A stretch of 64,000 nt of DNA from Hymenopus coronatus (GCA_030762935.1 CM060895.1:73887001-73951000); one strand, 5' to 3'. Positions 34,541-45,892 are shown, counted from the first letter of the stretch. Numbers and translations: made by a program. Notes: a model not told the origin generated them from the sequence alone.

Positions 34541-35310
34541 TTTTGTGTCTGTGTCCGCCGGGCGGTGTTAAAATTCCTCCGCGGCCTTAGGGCTGAGCGT
34601 AGACGGTCACTTGGGCGGTCACCCACCCAAGTGGTGACCACGCTCAATGCTGCTTAACTCGACGTGCCGCTTGTGTGGCCACCGGGTTAAGCAGGCCAGG
34701 TGGGAGGAAAGTTGGTAGGATTATGGATTTGGGTGGGTGATAGGTTCCAGGTTATTCAGGGGGGGCAGGGTTTCAGCCGGACGGTCTCCCAACCGGCTGC
34801 CACCCCTTCCGTTGCTGTATAACCTGGGGGCTTGTTTGGATTAAGGGATGGCAGTCTCTCAGGCCAGTGGCCCGAGAGCGTCCCTTGGCAGGGGGTAGGA
34901 TTTTCTCCTTCTTGGCGCCCTATGGTCGTAGTCGCCCAAAGTGCGCACCAGAGGGTTAGGGTGAAAGGGTAGTATATCATACAACGTGCGGGCTCGTTCC
35001 CTCACGACGTCGACGATATACGGGATTCCGGAATAGGTATGTAGGATGTGAGATGGGAATCTGTGCCTAGTATCGTAGATCATCCTTGACGCCCTGTTCT
35101 GGACGACCTGAAGTCTGCGGATTGTGGACGGCGCCGCTGATCCCCAGACCTCGCAGCTCCCCAGACCTCGCAGCCGTACAGGATCAGGGGGGGGGGGGAA
35201 TGATCGCCTGATACAGGCGCAGTTTGAGGTGTTTAGGCATGGCGGATTTCAAAACCGGGTACAACTGTCTGAGGGCGGCGTGGCAGGGACCTCTCAGAAC
35301 AGTCTCCCAG
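34541..35310 (-). mobile_element. Jockey-like LINE, C-terminal ORF2 and 3' end
   Basis: Minus-strand translation starts near 35295 with AALRQLYPVLKSAMPKHLKL, then LRLYQAII and LYGCEVWG. After a frame change it continues RRLQVVQNRASRM, SHILHTYSGIPYIVD, RERARTLYD, HPNPLVRTLGDYD and RRRKSYPLP. This is the thumb/C-terminal region of jockey-like LINE reverse transcriptases, in the usual order. The frame is broken by a 17-bp direct duplication of 'ccccagacctcgcag' plus spacer (35143-35176) and by a G10 run (35188-35197). Downstream on the minus strand (34860-34541) is a GC-rich 3' region that includes a 5S-like segment. The element is far richer in GC than its flanks. Confidence 0.75.
34604..34664 (-). 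other. 5S-rRNA-like segment in the LINE 3' region
   Basis: On the minus strand the sequence has 'gagttaagcagcattgagcg', then 'tggtcaccacttgggtgggt' and 'gaccgcccaagtgacc'. It lines up with the 3' half of eukaryotic 5S rRNA ('taagcag..gggc..ggttagtacttggatgggagaccgcc..gggaa'), including the inner box-C promoter region. It is not a complete 5S gene, as the 5' half is not recognisable. Confidence 0.65.
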
Positions 35311-35374
35311 ACTTATTAGAAAATGTGCCTCTGCAAATAAGAAGTAACGGTGGTTTATGTATGAGCCTCTAGTA

Positions 35375-35880
35375 CATTTTATTTCATTGTTCGAGATGCA
35401 CTGGCTGGTATCTAGCATGACAAATGGACAGGTAGATGAGGACCAGTTCTATGGCCTGCACGTTCCGCCGACTTCAATCTTTTGGATTTTTATCTTTTGG
35501 AACACCTTAAACCATTGGTGTATGCAGCAGGCATCCTGGATGAAAAAAAACTTTTAATCTACGTGTCATAGAAGCCTACAAAATCATATGACACCGACTT
35601 GAAGTGTTTGACAGTCCATGCTTCGACGAATACATGTTTGTCTAGACGCAAGAGGAGGACATTTGGATCATTTGTTATAAGTGATCTTTGTGTAGAACAC
35701 TTCCTAACAAGTTGGAAACTTCAAAAATCGAATAATGTGTCACTTTAATATGTTTTGATTAATAGAATTTTGAACCTCAGTTAATCGAGAGCGAAGGTTT
35801 TTGGGACATGTGGTTATATGAACTTTTGTTTTTGTTTGGATGTAAAGAACCTGTCCTCAAACTTTGTAAAATTATTTTGA
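35375..35880 (+). mobile_element. Tc1/mariner-like DDE transposase remnant, C-terminal part
   Basis: Plus-strand frames show RDALAG, then LWPARSADFNLLDFYLLEHL with KPLVYAA directly after it, the same layout as 'WPxRSPDLNPLDFxLWGHLKxLVY' around the third catalytic acidic residue of an arthropod DDE transposase family. Downstream are a basic C-terminal part and a 3' region. Stops and frame changes are present, and the N-terminal half with the first two catalytic residues is missing. Confidence 0.65.
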
Positions 35881-35901
35881 ATATCCGTGTATATACTAGA
35901 G

Positions 35902-37804
35902 CAGGCATATCCAAAGTCTACTGAACCTACCTGACTACAAAGGTATTGTTGGCAGTTGGTGGCAGGGGACAGAGTCGCAGTGCTGCACTGTAAATACCTC
36001 CCACAGGTTACAACGAAGAGTGAATTTGATGGAGGAATTATCACACAAGAGTATTTAGATCTATTTCACTGCCACTACTGTTAACTGCGCACATATATTT
36101 GCAATGGTATCCGACACCGTGACTGCGATTTTATTCTCTTCATTTTTGAAAAATTCCTCAGCTCCTAGAGTTATATTACACGCACCATCCATTTAGTACA
36201 ATTATAAATTATACACTTTTACCAATTATTACATTTCCACATCTCTAAGAAAATATAAACTTCCATTTACAATACCTTCTAAAGTATGTTTAGAACTAGG
36301 TGCACTTATTAAATTATATACTACATATCATTCAATGATAATGATGATAATGTTAATAAAGATGATAGTAACAATGATTAGGTGTACTATTAGTTCACTA
36401 ATACTACTACTTATAATAATAATAATAATAATAATAATATACTTATGATTGGGTAAAATAATTACTGTACTTACATTTGATAATTCTTTTGTTAAAATTA
36501 CTTATCTCTAATATTCACTAGCTCATTGTGACACGCAATATAATGTCTTACATTAACCTATATATCCCTGTAAATTCTTGGAACAAATGTGGCAGCTTAC
36601 ATTTTCATCAGAAGCAGTACAGAAAAATTGTTGCTCTCACTCGTCCTTAAAAGTACATACACGTTTCCGTAGATTCCTATTGTGATTTGGAGGAGCCATT
36701 TCATTACGACAAACAGTCCACAACTACACGTCTCAGGGAAGGGGTGAATGGACTGCAATGTTATGTCATGCCCACACCGTCCTCCCTTCATTCAGGGGCT
36801 GTATTCTCGAGTACATTTTTAGAGACGTCTGCCCTAGGGAAATAAATAACATACTAGGAGTGCCAATACCGATACTTGAATTTTTACTTTTTCTACTTTG
36901 TGTGGAGCACATTCATAGAGAAGGTATTGCATTCCAAAATTTGATACCGATAGGAATACACGTTTTAGGGTCCCTTGCATCCAAGAAAACACTTTTAGAA
37001 AATGTTTCGCGAACGCGCGCGTGCGTATGTATGTGTGTATCCGTGAACATAACCCAAAAACGTGATATTTAAGTTTCACATCTTTAGAGGATGCGATACG
37101 AAGATTTTCAAGAAAATCCTCCCGGTCTTAACTTCCCTTCATATGGAATATATATTCAATTATTAAAATAAATGCATCGTATTTCAGATTTACTTTATTT
37201 TAATATGCGTTCGAGCTCTCCATAATAATATTTCAGAAAACGGGTTTTCTGTGCCTGAAATTGTAATTCTTTTGTACGTGAGAACAAATCTGGAAACATC
37301 AGTTTTTGTCTTCCCTTTTCTTTAGTTGTTTTCATGAAACATTAATGGCACATACTAAGGATGGTGCTTAACATTACTCAGTTTCTCTCCTAGGATGTAT
37401 TCATTCCAAGCGGAAGAATTCTTCATAAGTTGCCAGGGTGTTCCATCCATATTTTCCCGTATGTTGCGACTATTCACTACACAACAATTTCGTTATTTTA
37501 GCTTTACTCACAAAGACAGCAAAACACACTGCCACCATATGCTCCAGAACAGCACCGTGCACATCTGAGCAAAAACTTTAGCTCAAAACACTAGTTTCAC
37601 ACTTTTCATTACGTGAGCAATTTTGATTGTAGTTTTATACTTATAGAACAAAGCTCTGCAAAAATGCCCAACACCGTACAAATGTATTCAACAGCATTAT
37701 TTATAGTTTTATACTTTATTTTGCTGTTTTTACATGCCATAAGCTTTTACATTTATATAAATCGTTTGTTAGTGGCCCCTCATGAACAAGTTTGGGTAGC
37801 CCTG
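35902..37804. mobile_element. Candidate hAT (Charlie-like) element
   Basis: The left end reads CAGGCATATCCAAAGTCTAC and the complement of the right end reads CAGGGCTACCCAAACTTGTT followed by 'gaggggcca', the CAGGG..CCCAAACT signature of Charlie-like hAT ends. The flanking octamers tactagag (35894-35901) and ctctatag (37805-37812) agree at only five positions, so the target-site duplication is worn or absent. No transposase frame is recognisable, and a PalR head part lies inside. Confidence 0.45.
36880..37155 (+). mobile_element. PalR 5' part, plus orientation
   Basis: Runs from 'tttttactttttctac' to 'cttcccttcatatggaat'. The variable site is CG-rich ('gaacgcgcgcgtgcg', 37009-37023). The hairpin is half deleted. 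Confidence 0.65.
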
Positions 37805-38044
37805 CTCTATAGTTATCTCCGCCGTCGCTCGTGCACGCTCCCAATAGCTAGAACACTTAATAACTATGACGGTCACTGTTTTAATAAATTAATTTCTAAA
37901 TTTATAGTTTGGGCAAAAGAAAACCTTGGGATAATACCCCTGCTTCCAATTACCAAGCTAACACCGTTAGTTGAAGCAAATGCTATTTATTTTATGTCAA
38001 AATATCAAGCATCAAGTGTCGTTTGTTCATGTTTTTTTCTTTAA
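37613..38044 (+). other. 143-codon open frame, probably not a gene
   Basis: The longest uninterrupted frame of the window. Its opening codon is GTG; the first ATG is at 37664. The translation has one strongly hydrophobic stretch (TALFIVLYFILLFLHAISF) and no known domain. Its middle crosses the hAT-like end at about 37770-37804, so at least half of it is transposon terminal sequence. AATAAA at 38098 could be chance in AT-rich DNA. I read it as a fortuitous frame. Confidence 0.3.
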
Positions 38045-38871
38045 TTTATAAGTGATATTATGGGATACCTTTATTGTATGTTCAATGAACAATAATGAAT
38101 AAATATTTAGTTTTGTCATTTAATGCACATTTTGCATTTTAATAAATAGTAATGCATAGCTTTTCTAAACTAAGAATCGTATTGCTCCACTGCTCCGTAG
38201 GAGGGGTATCTACGTTACGCTACACTATTTTCCCTCTTAAGATGTGACCGCATTCGCCCTTACCTTCCCTAAGTAATACACTTTTAAATGTGATGTACGT
38301 ATGTAAATTATATTTAAAGATACGTGTTTTGATTAAAAATGTATCTTTCATTGTGGTTGACAGTGGAGAGAGAAAGAGGGAGGAATGGAGAGATGAAGGA
38401 GGGAAAGTAGACTACGATAGAGGAGAGGAAGACACAGAGGGAAAGAAAATGCAGGGATTCCAAAGATTTATTCTATGTAATATAATATTAGTAATAGTAA
38501 TAATAGCCTTATTTCCAGTTCATAACATACGTCTAAATATCACTATCAATGAAATCTACATAGTTGTTACATAATTTGTGTGGTTGTGAAAGGAGAAGGA
38601 ATAATTGTGGAGGATTGTATTATTGAGGTCTATGATGTAAGACCATATTAAAGCTAAAAGTAAAACGTACCATTGCCAGCTTTGAATAGTTCGTTTTTCA
38701 GAAAGATGACAATACATTTATTTTTTCTTAGTTTACTTGTACACTGGCATTTGTTCAGTGCTACCGTAGAGATAAGATATGCCATGTAGACGTCTGATAA
38801 GAAAGCAGTCACTTGATTTAAGTACACCATTCTGAACAAACATTCCATACGTTCAGGAACTGCTTGGTCTA
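38045..38871. other. AT-rich region with a polypurine tract
   Basis: Positions 38361-38455 are almost pure A/G. 'actgctccgtaggaggggta' near 38188 is slightly GC-rich. No other feature is recognised. Confidence 0.45.
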
Positions 38872-39689
38872 ATTTTTACTTTCTCTATATGTACTAATTA
38901 CATAGTGTATAGAGAAGGTATTGCACTTCACCCAAAAATTCGATACCGAGGCTTTCACCGGAAATATATGTTTTAGGGTCCCCTGCATCCAAAAAAAGCA
39001 TTTGCAGAAAAATGTCCGCGCGCGCGCGCGTATGTGTAGTGTTTAAATTTAATATCTTCCAAGGATGTGACACGAAGATTTTGAGAAAAATCCCCCCACC
39101 CGAAACTACCCTTTACATGGAACTTTTTTCGAAAATTTTGATTTTCTCAAAAATGGCTCTAACGATTTTGATTAAAATTTCGTATATTAAAGATATTTAC
39201 CTGACAATTAAAATATATATTTTGAATTTTCTGGGAATAGCCTCTGAAGACTACTTTATTCTGGATGAATTTTACGGAATTTTGCATAACTGATAAACCG
39301 TAAGAGATGGACAGAAACTTACAAAACAAAAAATGTAGAGCACCTTAAAACACACAACTTATATACATTTTTTTTCGTGGAGTTGATCGTTTTTGAGATA
39401 CTCTGTTTTCGGATTCAGCTTTAAGAACATAATTTTCTCATACAGGAATTTAACAATTCCTGTCCATACAAACAATGGAACTTCAGTCAATAGCAATCAA
39501 CTTTTGACTAACACTTTAACCAATAATATTCCCTTATTTTGCTTCTACTTACAAGGAAGGAAGTAATAGGACTATTTCTGCTGATTTTTTCTCGATTAGT
39601 ATGAAGTAAATAGAAGCATAAGCTTTTTTAACACTAATTTGTGTCAGATATATAGAGAAAGTCATGTGAATGTAACACATCAGATTTTT
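38872..39689 (+). mobile_element. PalR repeat, plus orientation
   Basis: The head has one arm split ('atgtactaattacatagtgt'). The variable site is a pure CG run (39016-39030), and the central hairpin is lost ('gtgtttaaatttaatatc'). The tail is complete, 'gtaacacatcagattttt'. Confidence 0.85.
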
Positions 39690-39810
39690 GAGTTATCAAC
39701 TTTTCACATCACTTAGCAAAACCTATAACGAAACTCTCTCACTTTATTGCATTACCAGACACTTCTATAACCTCTTAAATTATTCTGGTGAAGTTCATTA
39801 ACACCGTGTA

Positions 39811-41017
39811 CGAGGGGGATTCAATAAATCCTTAGAAAATCCAAGAAATCACACTCGTAACATCGAAAAAGTTTGTATTTAGTATCCGTCGTCTCTTACT
39901 AGATGACACCTAAAGTTTCAGCTATATCCATCACGAGGCTTCGTTACCTTAGGCGGTTGAATCAACAATCTTGTGCTTATTTAGAAATATGGAAAAAAAT
40001 GGGTTTCGTACGGTGATTAAACACTTCTATTCAAAAGGCTCAACACTGAAGGAGATAAAAGCCGAGATGGATGATGTTCATGGACACCTCCTCCGTTTGC
40101 AACAATTTACAATTGAATAAATGAATTTAAATGTGGTCGTACATCCACAAATGATGAACATTGTTCCGAGCGTTCGGTTCAAGTGACTTCCTCCAAAATG
40201 ATTAACAAAATCTAGGATATGATTTTGAGTGTTCGACGAATAAAGTTCGCGAAATAATACAGGCCATAGGCATGCCACAAGGTACTGTGTTTTCAATTTT
40301 GCATCAAATATTAGGTCTCATAAAGATCTTTGCAAGAGGGGTGCCGAGTTTGCTCTCAATAGATAATAAACGCAATCATGTGATCGATTCAAAACCTGTT
40401 TGACATTTTTCCGTTGCAATCCTATCGAGTCTCTGCGTCAATGTATAACTGTGGATGAAACATGGACACCTACTACACTCTAAAAAGTACAGTCGAAACA
40501 AAGGGTTTTTAAAGGTGAACCGGCTCCGAAGAAGGCAAAGGGGGTGAAATCTGCAGACAAGGTGATGGCCTCCGCTTTTGGGTGCACGCCAAATCATCTA
40601 TATGTATAGCTTGCAGAAAAAAAAGAACGATAAACTGAGAGTAATTCTGCATCGTTGTTGCACCTGTTCAACGGAAATATAAAGAAAAAAAAAACGCCTC
40701 ATCTGGATTATTTTCCATCAAGACAATAAAGGGGTGTACAGCTGCACAATCGGTGGCGAAAATTGTAGAATTAAGGTTCGCATTACTACAGCATCCTCTG
40801 TATTCACCAGATTTGGCCCCCAGTGACTGCTTTATTTCCAAACTTGAAAAAGTGGCTCGGCGGAAAGTGACCTTCCGAAATCCTACTTTTTGGAAGGCTT
40901 AAAACAGTTGGGGGGAACCCTGGGAAAAGTGTATCGAGCTAAAAGGAGATTATGTTGAAAAAAGTCTACGAATATTTTTTTTTCTATATTTCTCTAAGGA
41001 CTTATTGAACCCGCTCG
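39811..41017 (+). mobile_element. Dead mariner element with both ends and TA flanks
   Basis: A Tc1/mariner DNA transposon of 1207 bp. The left end begins CGAGGGGGATTCAATAAATC; the complement of the right end begins CGAGCGGGTTCAATAAGTCC. TA dinucleotides flank both sides (39809-39810 and 41018-41019). The plus-strand frames give, in order, a helix-turn-helix start (MGFRTVIKHFYSKGSTLKE, about 39994), INEFKCGRTSTNDE, IKVREIIQAIGMPQGTVF, the first catalytic motif VDETW (40451), HQDN (about 40711) and SPDLAPSDC followed by the NLKKWLGGK stretch (40807-40867). The D,D34D triad is therefore still visible. At least ten stops and frame changes inactivate it. Confidence 0.92.
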
Positions 41018-41019
41018 TA

Positions 41020-41605
41020 TAACTGTTATTGTGTGTAATAATTGATATAATGTCAATAAGATATTTTACGTATGCGAATTTTCCAGGCTTCACAGATACA
41101 TTACCATGAGAGATATTTGCGTTGCCGGAACTGCAGAGGATAAACGTTCATACACGAACGGCTCGGCGTACATCTGAAGAAGCTGTTATCTAGGAGCATA
41201 AAAACTGTGCTGCAGATGCTCGCTCGGAATATATCCGGTATTCCTACCACGCACTTGAAAACAGCTCTCTCTTTGTGGGGCAATTATTGGACTTCCAGCC
41301 AGACTGTAATATGCTTCCGGGAGCATCAAAACGCCTTATTTAGCCTTGCTGATCTATTTCCAGTTTCCATCTACTTGAATTCAGTACCAAGACAAACTGT
41401 ATCAAAAAGGAAACAACTAAAGCTGGTCAGTCAGTTTCCATAATGATTGCAGCGAGGAACTATTCAATGTTTTCGTAACACTGACTGAATGCATTCACTG
41501 GTTAACATATTCAGTAAATCCTCCCCTGGATTCTGGACGCTGGAAACCCTCATGGTTCTATATTGAACAGTTTTTTTATGTATTTCTGCTATATATGTAC
41601 GTATT
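41020..41605. other. Region with no recognised feature
   Basis: A 78-codon frame at 41207-41443 has no recognised motif. GC content is moderate. Confidence 0.4.
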
Positions 41606-41790
41606 AGAGCAACGAGCCAAGTGACTCAGGCGTTTCATCTGAGACTGGCACTCCGGAGGTCGTGTGATCGATTCCCGTGCCGTCCTCCGGGCTTTTGGGT
41701 AAATGCTGGGAAGGTATCTTCATTCCCCCGAAATTCCTGTCCCTTCATTTCATCCAACCGATCTCTTCCAGTGTTGTAAATGTCGGCGAG
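41606..41790 (+). mobile_element. SINE G, tRNA-derived
   Basis: The head reads 'cgagccaagtgactcaggcg' with a B box 'gtgatcgattcccg', then 'tttgggtaaatgctgggaag' and 'ccttcatttcatccaacc'. The 'aatgctgg' landmark is shared with the copies at 58055-58250 and 60918-61290. Confidence 0.6.
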
Positions 41791-41797
41791 GACTGCG

Positions 41798-42110
41798 ATG
41801 GTGGCGCCCTTTCGTAGTGGTTAATGCGCTCCGAAAATATAGATATTTTTGGCGGGATGGCGTTGGAAGTCATCTGCAGATCCAGGGAGTTCGATCAGAC
41901 CTGGGGCACGTGTTCCTAGTGCTCCCCGCATCAAGACAAAGAACTGCTTGGAATAGATTAGGGACTCTCCGCTGGGGCTCTTCCTCCACCGTTCGGTTTC
42001 GGCCGCCCGTTGATATTCTCAACTTATCCTACCCTCCTGGCGTCTGACGTAGCAATGGCTGCACTGTAGAATCCCCTCCAGCATCACATACATACACACC
42101 TGTTAGAGTA
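41798..42110 (+). mobile_element. Possible SINE H, tRNA-like head with GC-rich body
   Basis: 'tagtggttaatgcgctccg' resembles an A box and 'gggagttcgatcagacc' a B box. The body has 'ctaggggct'-type GC-rich sequence and ends with 'atcacatacatacacacc'. There is only one copy in the window, so group status is inferred. Confidence 0.4.
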
Positions 42111-42734
42111 AATTGTTATTTATAAGGCTAGTTTTCTCATTTAATGAGAAGGGTTTTTCCTTTCCAATTGTCAATTTATTTCTACAGTCTTTGAATTACC
42201 CACTTGCTCCATTTGCAGCTACACAGTAGCTGAATGTGGATGAAGTACACATTGGTTGTTATTGTGTCCTTGTAACCATTAGCACAGTTCAATGAGAGAG
42301 GGCTTTCTTTGCAACAATGTTAACTGATATTTTTAATCCCTGAAACTTGTACCCACTTTGTTCTTTTGTGTGGTTAAAGTTGAGCATTAGTGAGGGTTTT
42401 GTCAACCGAACACAAGAATGAAGAAATATCTTCAGAAGAATATGATGCGATTTCTGTTCCTGAAAATCCACCACAAGCTCTCTGAGTTTATTAAGAAATT
42501 GGAGAATTATGCGTCTACAATTGTCAGCTACAAATGATTTAACTTTTATGGACTTGAACGAGATATTGAGTAACAATGGGTATTGTCAAAATTTAAAAAC
42601 CAGGTAGTGTCTTTTAATAAACTTTTTCGAAAAGCAGTGACAATTGGTAGGTCAGATACACATGTGCTGAATGTGATTTAACAGGTATATCATTAGGAAT
42701 TAATTGTTTCTTCCATACCAGTCCTGTATAGAAC
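42111..42734. other. AT-rich region with a 95-codon minus-strand frame
   Basis: The frame at 42576-42289 is basic and hydrophobic with no recognised domain and lacks splice signals. I read it as chance. Confidence 0.4.
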
Positions 42735-42890
42735 AGAAATTGGAGAGGGGCGTGGTAGAGTCAGACTGAAAATTCACTGCCAAAGCCGGGACTTGAACCA
42801 CGGATCTCCAGGTTTCCATCCAGACTACTGGGCTACCATGGCAACATACCAGCACGCCACTAAATTCCCCAACTGACGCGTTTTTTCCCA
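42735..42890 (-). mobile_element. SINE D, tRNA-derived, minus strand
   Basis: On the minus strand 'ggtagcccagtagtctggat' (A-box region) and 'ggttcaagtcccggctttgg' (B box) are well formed. A decayed second copy lies at 62884-62998, and both share 'ccacggatctc' and 'aaattcccca'. Confidence 0.65.
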
Positions 42891-43049
42891 CTAAACTACA
42901 AGGAGATATCGTATCTTAATGGCGACTTACAAGTTCCTTAAGCACTTAAGTTCCGGGCTTTATAGTAAACCAACTATTAGATCAATCAATGTGAATTTTT
43001 TCTTTCACGCCAGTCAGTCATGTGTAAGACAGAAGTTGGAAAGGTGTTA

Positions 43050-43656
43050 TACTTATTAATATCTTCGAGGGATGTGATACAAAGAGTTTCAGGAAAATGC
43101 CCCACCCCAAAACAACATTTACATAGAAACGTTTTTGAAAATGTTGTTTTTCTCAAAAGTGACTAACGATTTTGATTAAAATACCGTATATTAGATATTT
43201 ACACGACAAAAATGTTTATCTTGAACCTTTTGGATGAATTTTGCGTAAATATTAAACCTTAAGAGAGAGACAAAAATGTATTGTACAAACAATGTAGATC
43301 TCGTTAAAAGACACATTTTATGTCATCAATTTCCGAGATATTCATTGTTATTGTTTTCAATTTTAACGAACTTAAAACTTTTCTCAAACGGGAGGTTATC
43401 TTTCATTTCATCTCTTGTTTATTTTACTTCTAGCCGTGCAAAGTGAGCCGAATTTCAATTGTTTTACATAGCAACCACCTTAAAAAGTTTGATTATCACT
43501 TTAGCCTAGTGCATTAACATATTTACCTTCTACTTAAAAGGAACTAATACAACAATTTCTACTAATAATTATGTCGGTTATGACGATGTACAACAATCTT
43601 TTGTAACAATAGTTGTAGAGAAAGTCATGTGAATGACACATCAAAATATTTTTTTG
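43050..43656 (+). mobile_element. PalR 3' two-thirds, plus orientation
   Basis: Starts inside the 'atcttcgagggatgtgatac' region and ends 'gaatgacacatcaaaatatt'. The head and hairpin are absent. Confidence 0.7.
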
Positions 43657-44350
43657 TAATGCAATACTGCCTTTATTGTGTAGTAGAGAAAATAAGAATA
43701 GAGCTTTTGACTTCAAAGAAGGTCCATCATTATGTTAGTATCGACTATTGAGTTTCCTTGTGAGCTAAAGGAATTTTGTAAACCGGAAACCAAAACGCCC
43801 GGTATCTAAAAGTGAACCAGCCAACCAATGTCTAGATCCGCGAAGTTGATTGACCACAAAGTAGGTCTAGTCTGGTTAGATCACACCAATGACGTAATAC
43901 CTATTAGACTTCCGCTGTGGAAAATACAGACCAATGAGTTCATGGCCATCTTTGTTGGCATGTTAAGTCACACCAATAAATATACACACTCGAGATTTTC
44001 GCAGGGATGTGAGATTAATTGAAGGGTTTACTTGGCGGTGAGATACGAGTGGTCCTCGTGAATCACCGCTGGTTATGTTGCTTACATCATTTCTTAGCTT
44101 CTCTCACTATCTATTTGGAATCCACCACCCACAAACTCTTCTGTGTATATGTATTTCCTTGTTACTTGTGTTATATCTTAAACTAATTTTATGCGCATTA
44201 TTAACACGCAGTTGTCATTATCAGAGAATATCATGGGTCACAAAGAGTACAAGGAAATCATCTGATAAATCTATTTAATAAAAGATATGATTCGTTGAGT
44301 GTAAATGAAACGAATTACAATTTTTATAGTTTTTAGGGAATTAAATAAAG
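43657..44350. promoter_or_regulatory. Segment with four CCAAT motifs, possible old promoter
   Basis: CCAAT occurs four times within about 150 bases (near 43824, 43887, 43931 and 43972), three of them in the context (a/g)cacCAAT or gacCAAT. Chance alone would give far fewer in this AT-rich DNA, although a repeat origin is possible. No TATA box or gene is evident downstream. Confidence 0.25.
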
Positions 44351-44692
44351 AAAAACAATCTGATGTGTTCCATCCACATGACTTTCTCTAGCTGCTCCGC
44401 AAAAAGCTTTTTTTTTTTTTTTTTATAAAATATTATTCTTTTATCTACATCATCATAAGCATTAGCAGAATTGTCTATTGCTTTTTTCTTTGTAAGTAGA
44501 AGCGAAATAGGGGAATGCACAACTAAAGCGATAGTGAAATCTTTTAAAGACCGGTCGCTATTTGAAACAATTGAAATGCAGTTCTATTTGCTTGCTAGGA
44601 GTAAACAAATTGAGACGAGAAAAAATATCCTTTCCGTTTTAGAAAAGTTTAAGTATCGGAACTCAGAATATATCGAAAACAATTAACTCTAC

Positions 44693-44693
<1 letters not shown>
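44351..44693 (-). mobile_element. PalR tail third, minus orientation
   Basis: Begins 'aaacaatctgatgtgttcc' and ends 'tcgaaaacaattaactctac' at an A33 run. A mariner copy follows. Confidence 0.75.

Positions 44694-44726
<33 letters not shown>
44694..44726. repeat. A33 homopolymer
   Basis: A clean run of 33 A at the break of the PalR copy. It may mark a lost retroposon or be slippage of the A-rich PalR segment. Confidence 0.85.
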
Positions 44727-44728
<2 letters not shown>

Positions 44729-44751
44729 AATAACAAAACAAAAAAAAAAAA

Positions 44752-45690
44752 CAGTAATATGTCATTGAGAATTATTTTATTTTATCTCAAATATTCTCTT
44801 TTATGATCAATACTTTGCATGCGTTCGAACCATCTGCTTCGGACACCTTCTAAACATGGTTTTTGGACTCATCAACGGCTTCTTCTGCCGACGAAAATCG
44901 TTGTCCACGCATTTTATTCTTGATGTTCAGTAGCAAAAAGAAGTCATTACGCAGTAAATCAGGACAGTACGGTGCATGAGACATCAAATCGATTTTTTGT
45001 GTTCATATAGTGGTTGTTAGACAGGTGTGTGTGTGTGTGTGCGCTCGCATTGTCTTGATGAACGATCCTAATTTCACCGAAGACTTCCTGTAAACTAATG
45101 GTTGTGTACCATTCAGATTTGATCGGTTTACGTTCCTTTTAAGGCACTGTCGCAACATGACTGTTTTTTGTTTTTTTTTCTCGAAGAAACAGGCGATCAT
45201 TTGTTTCGAAGTGCTTCAAGTGCGAACAACTTTTGTTACATTTGCTTCGTCTTGAAACGGCCATATTGTCGACTGCTGTTTGTCTTCTTGCTCATATGCA
45301 TAGATCCATGATTCGTCATCTCTCCCAATCTTTTATACGTCTTTTGAAGCCCCACCATGTATTTTTTGAGCATTTGTGTGCCTCAGTCGACACGAGCATC
45401 CTTTTGAGATTGTGTCAAACTATGTGAGATCCAACGAGAAAACCCTTTTTAGGGCTAAATGATCATGAAATATTATATATATGCTGATGGGATTAATGTC
45501 TAGGCTTACCTCTACTTCACAGTGTGTGGCATCCATCTTTTCGCTGAGACACAATTTTAAAGTCAGTGTAAACAAAACAAATAACGCTCTATTGACAAAA
45601 TATCTGAAGTAGGTTAAGGTCAACAATGTCTACCTTTCCAGTGGAAACACCAGATGGCACCTACAGCAATCAGTGTTGTATTTTAATTTT
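44752..45690 (-). mobile_element. Dead mariner-like transposon, minus strand
   Basis: Minus-strand frames show MDATHCEVEVSLDI, then HDHLALKRVFSLDL, GGASKDV, DDESWIYAYEQEDKQQST with the first catalytic Asp (about 45320), KQMIACFFEK, VHQDNASAHT (about 45060) and PYCPDLLRNDFFLL (about 44960), the third acidic site, followed by KMRGQRFSSAEEAVDE. This is the SETMAR-like mariner layout. It has frame changes, stops and a GT-expanded stretch near 45025-45040. The ends are not clearly inverted, so boundaries are approximate. Confidence 0.85.
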
Positions 45691-45739
45691 CTCAGAAAAA
45701 CACATTTTTAGATGTTTTCATGTGAACAATACGTATAGT

Positions 45740-45845
45740 GATGGGAAGCAGTGGTGAGAGGGATGGAGTTGCATAGAGTAGAAAAAAGGGGTTGAAGAAT
45801 AGAGAGGAAGAAATGGAGAATGGAGGGAGAGAGTGCCCGAGAAGA
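45740..45845 (+). repeat. Purine-rich tract
   Basis: Mainly A/G with scattered pyrimidines, between a mariner and a PalR copy. Confidence 0.5.
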
Positions 45846-45892
45846 ATCTCCGCATACAACGCAATAATCGAATTTTTCATAATTAAAAGACA

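Noticed and set aside
34604..34664. A functional 5S rRNA gene
   Set aside because: Only the 3' half is recognisable, and it is embedded in LINE 3' sequence.
804..39293. Recurring short frames with shared peptide stretches (such as 'ILIFSKMAL' and 'GCDTKILRKIPP') in many PalR copies
   Set aside because: They are shared because the DNA is shared. The frame in use differs between copies, stops fall at different points, and similar frames appear on both strands, so there is no sign of selection on a protein.
41703..42047. 114-codon plus-strand frame
   Set aside because: It spans the junction of SINE G and the SINE H-like segment. GC-rich SINE bodies give chance frames.
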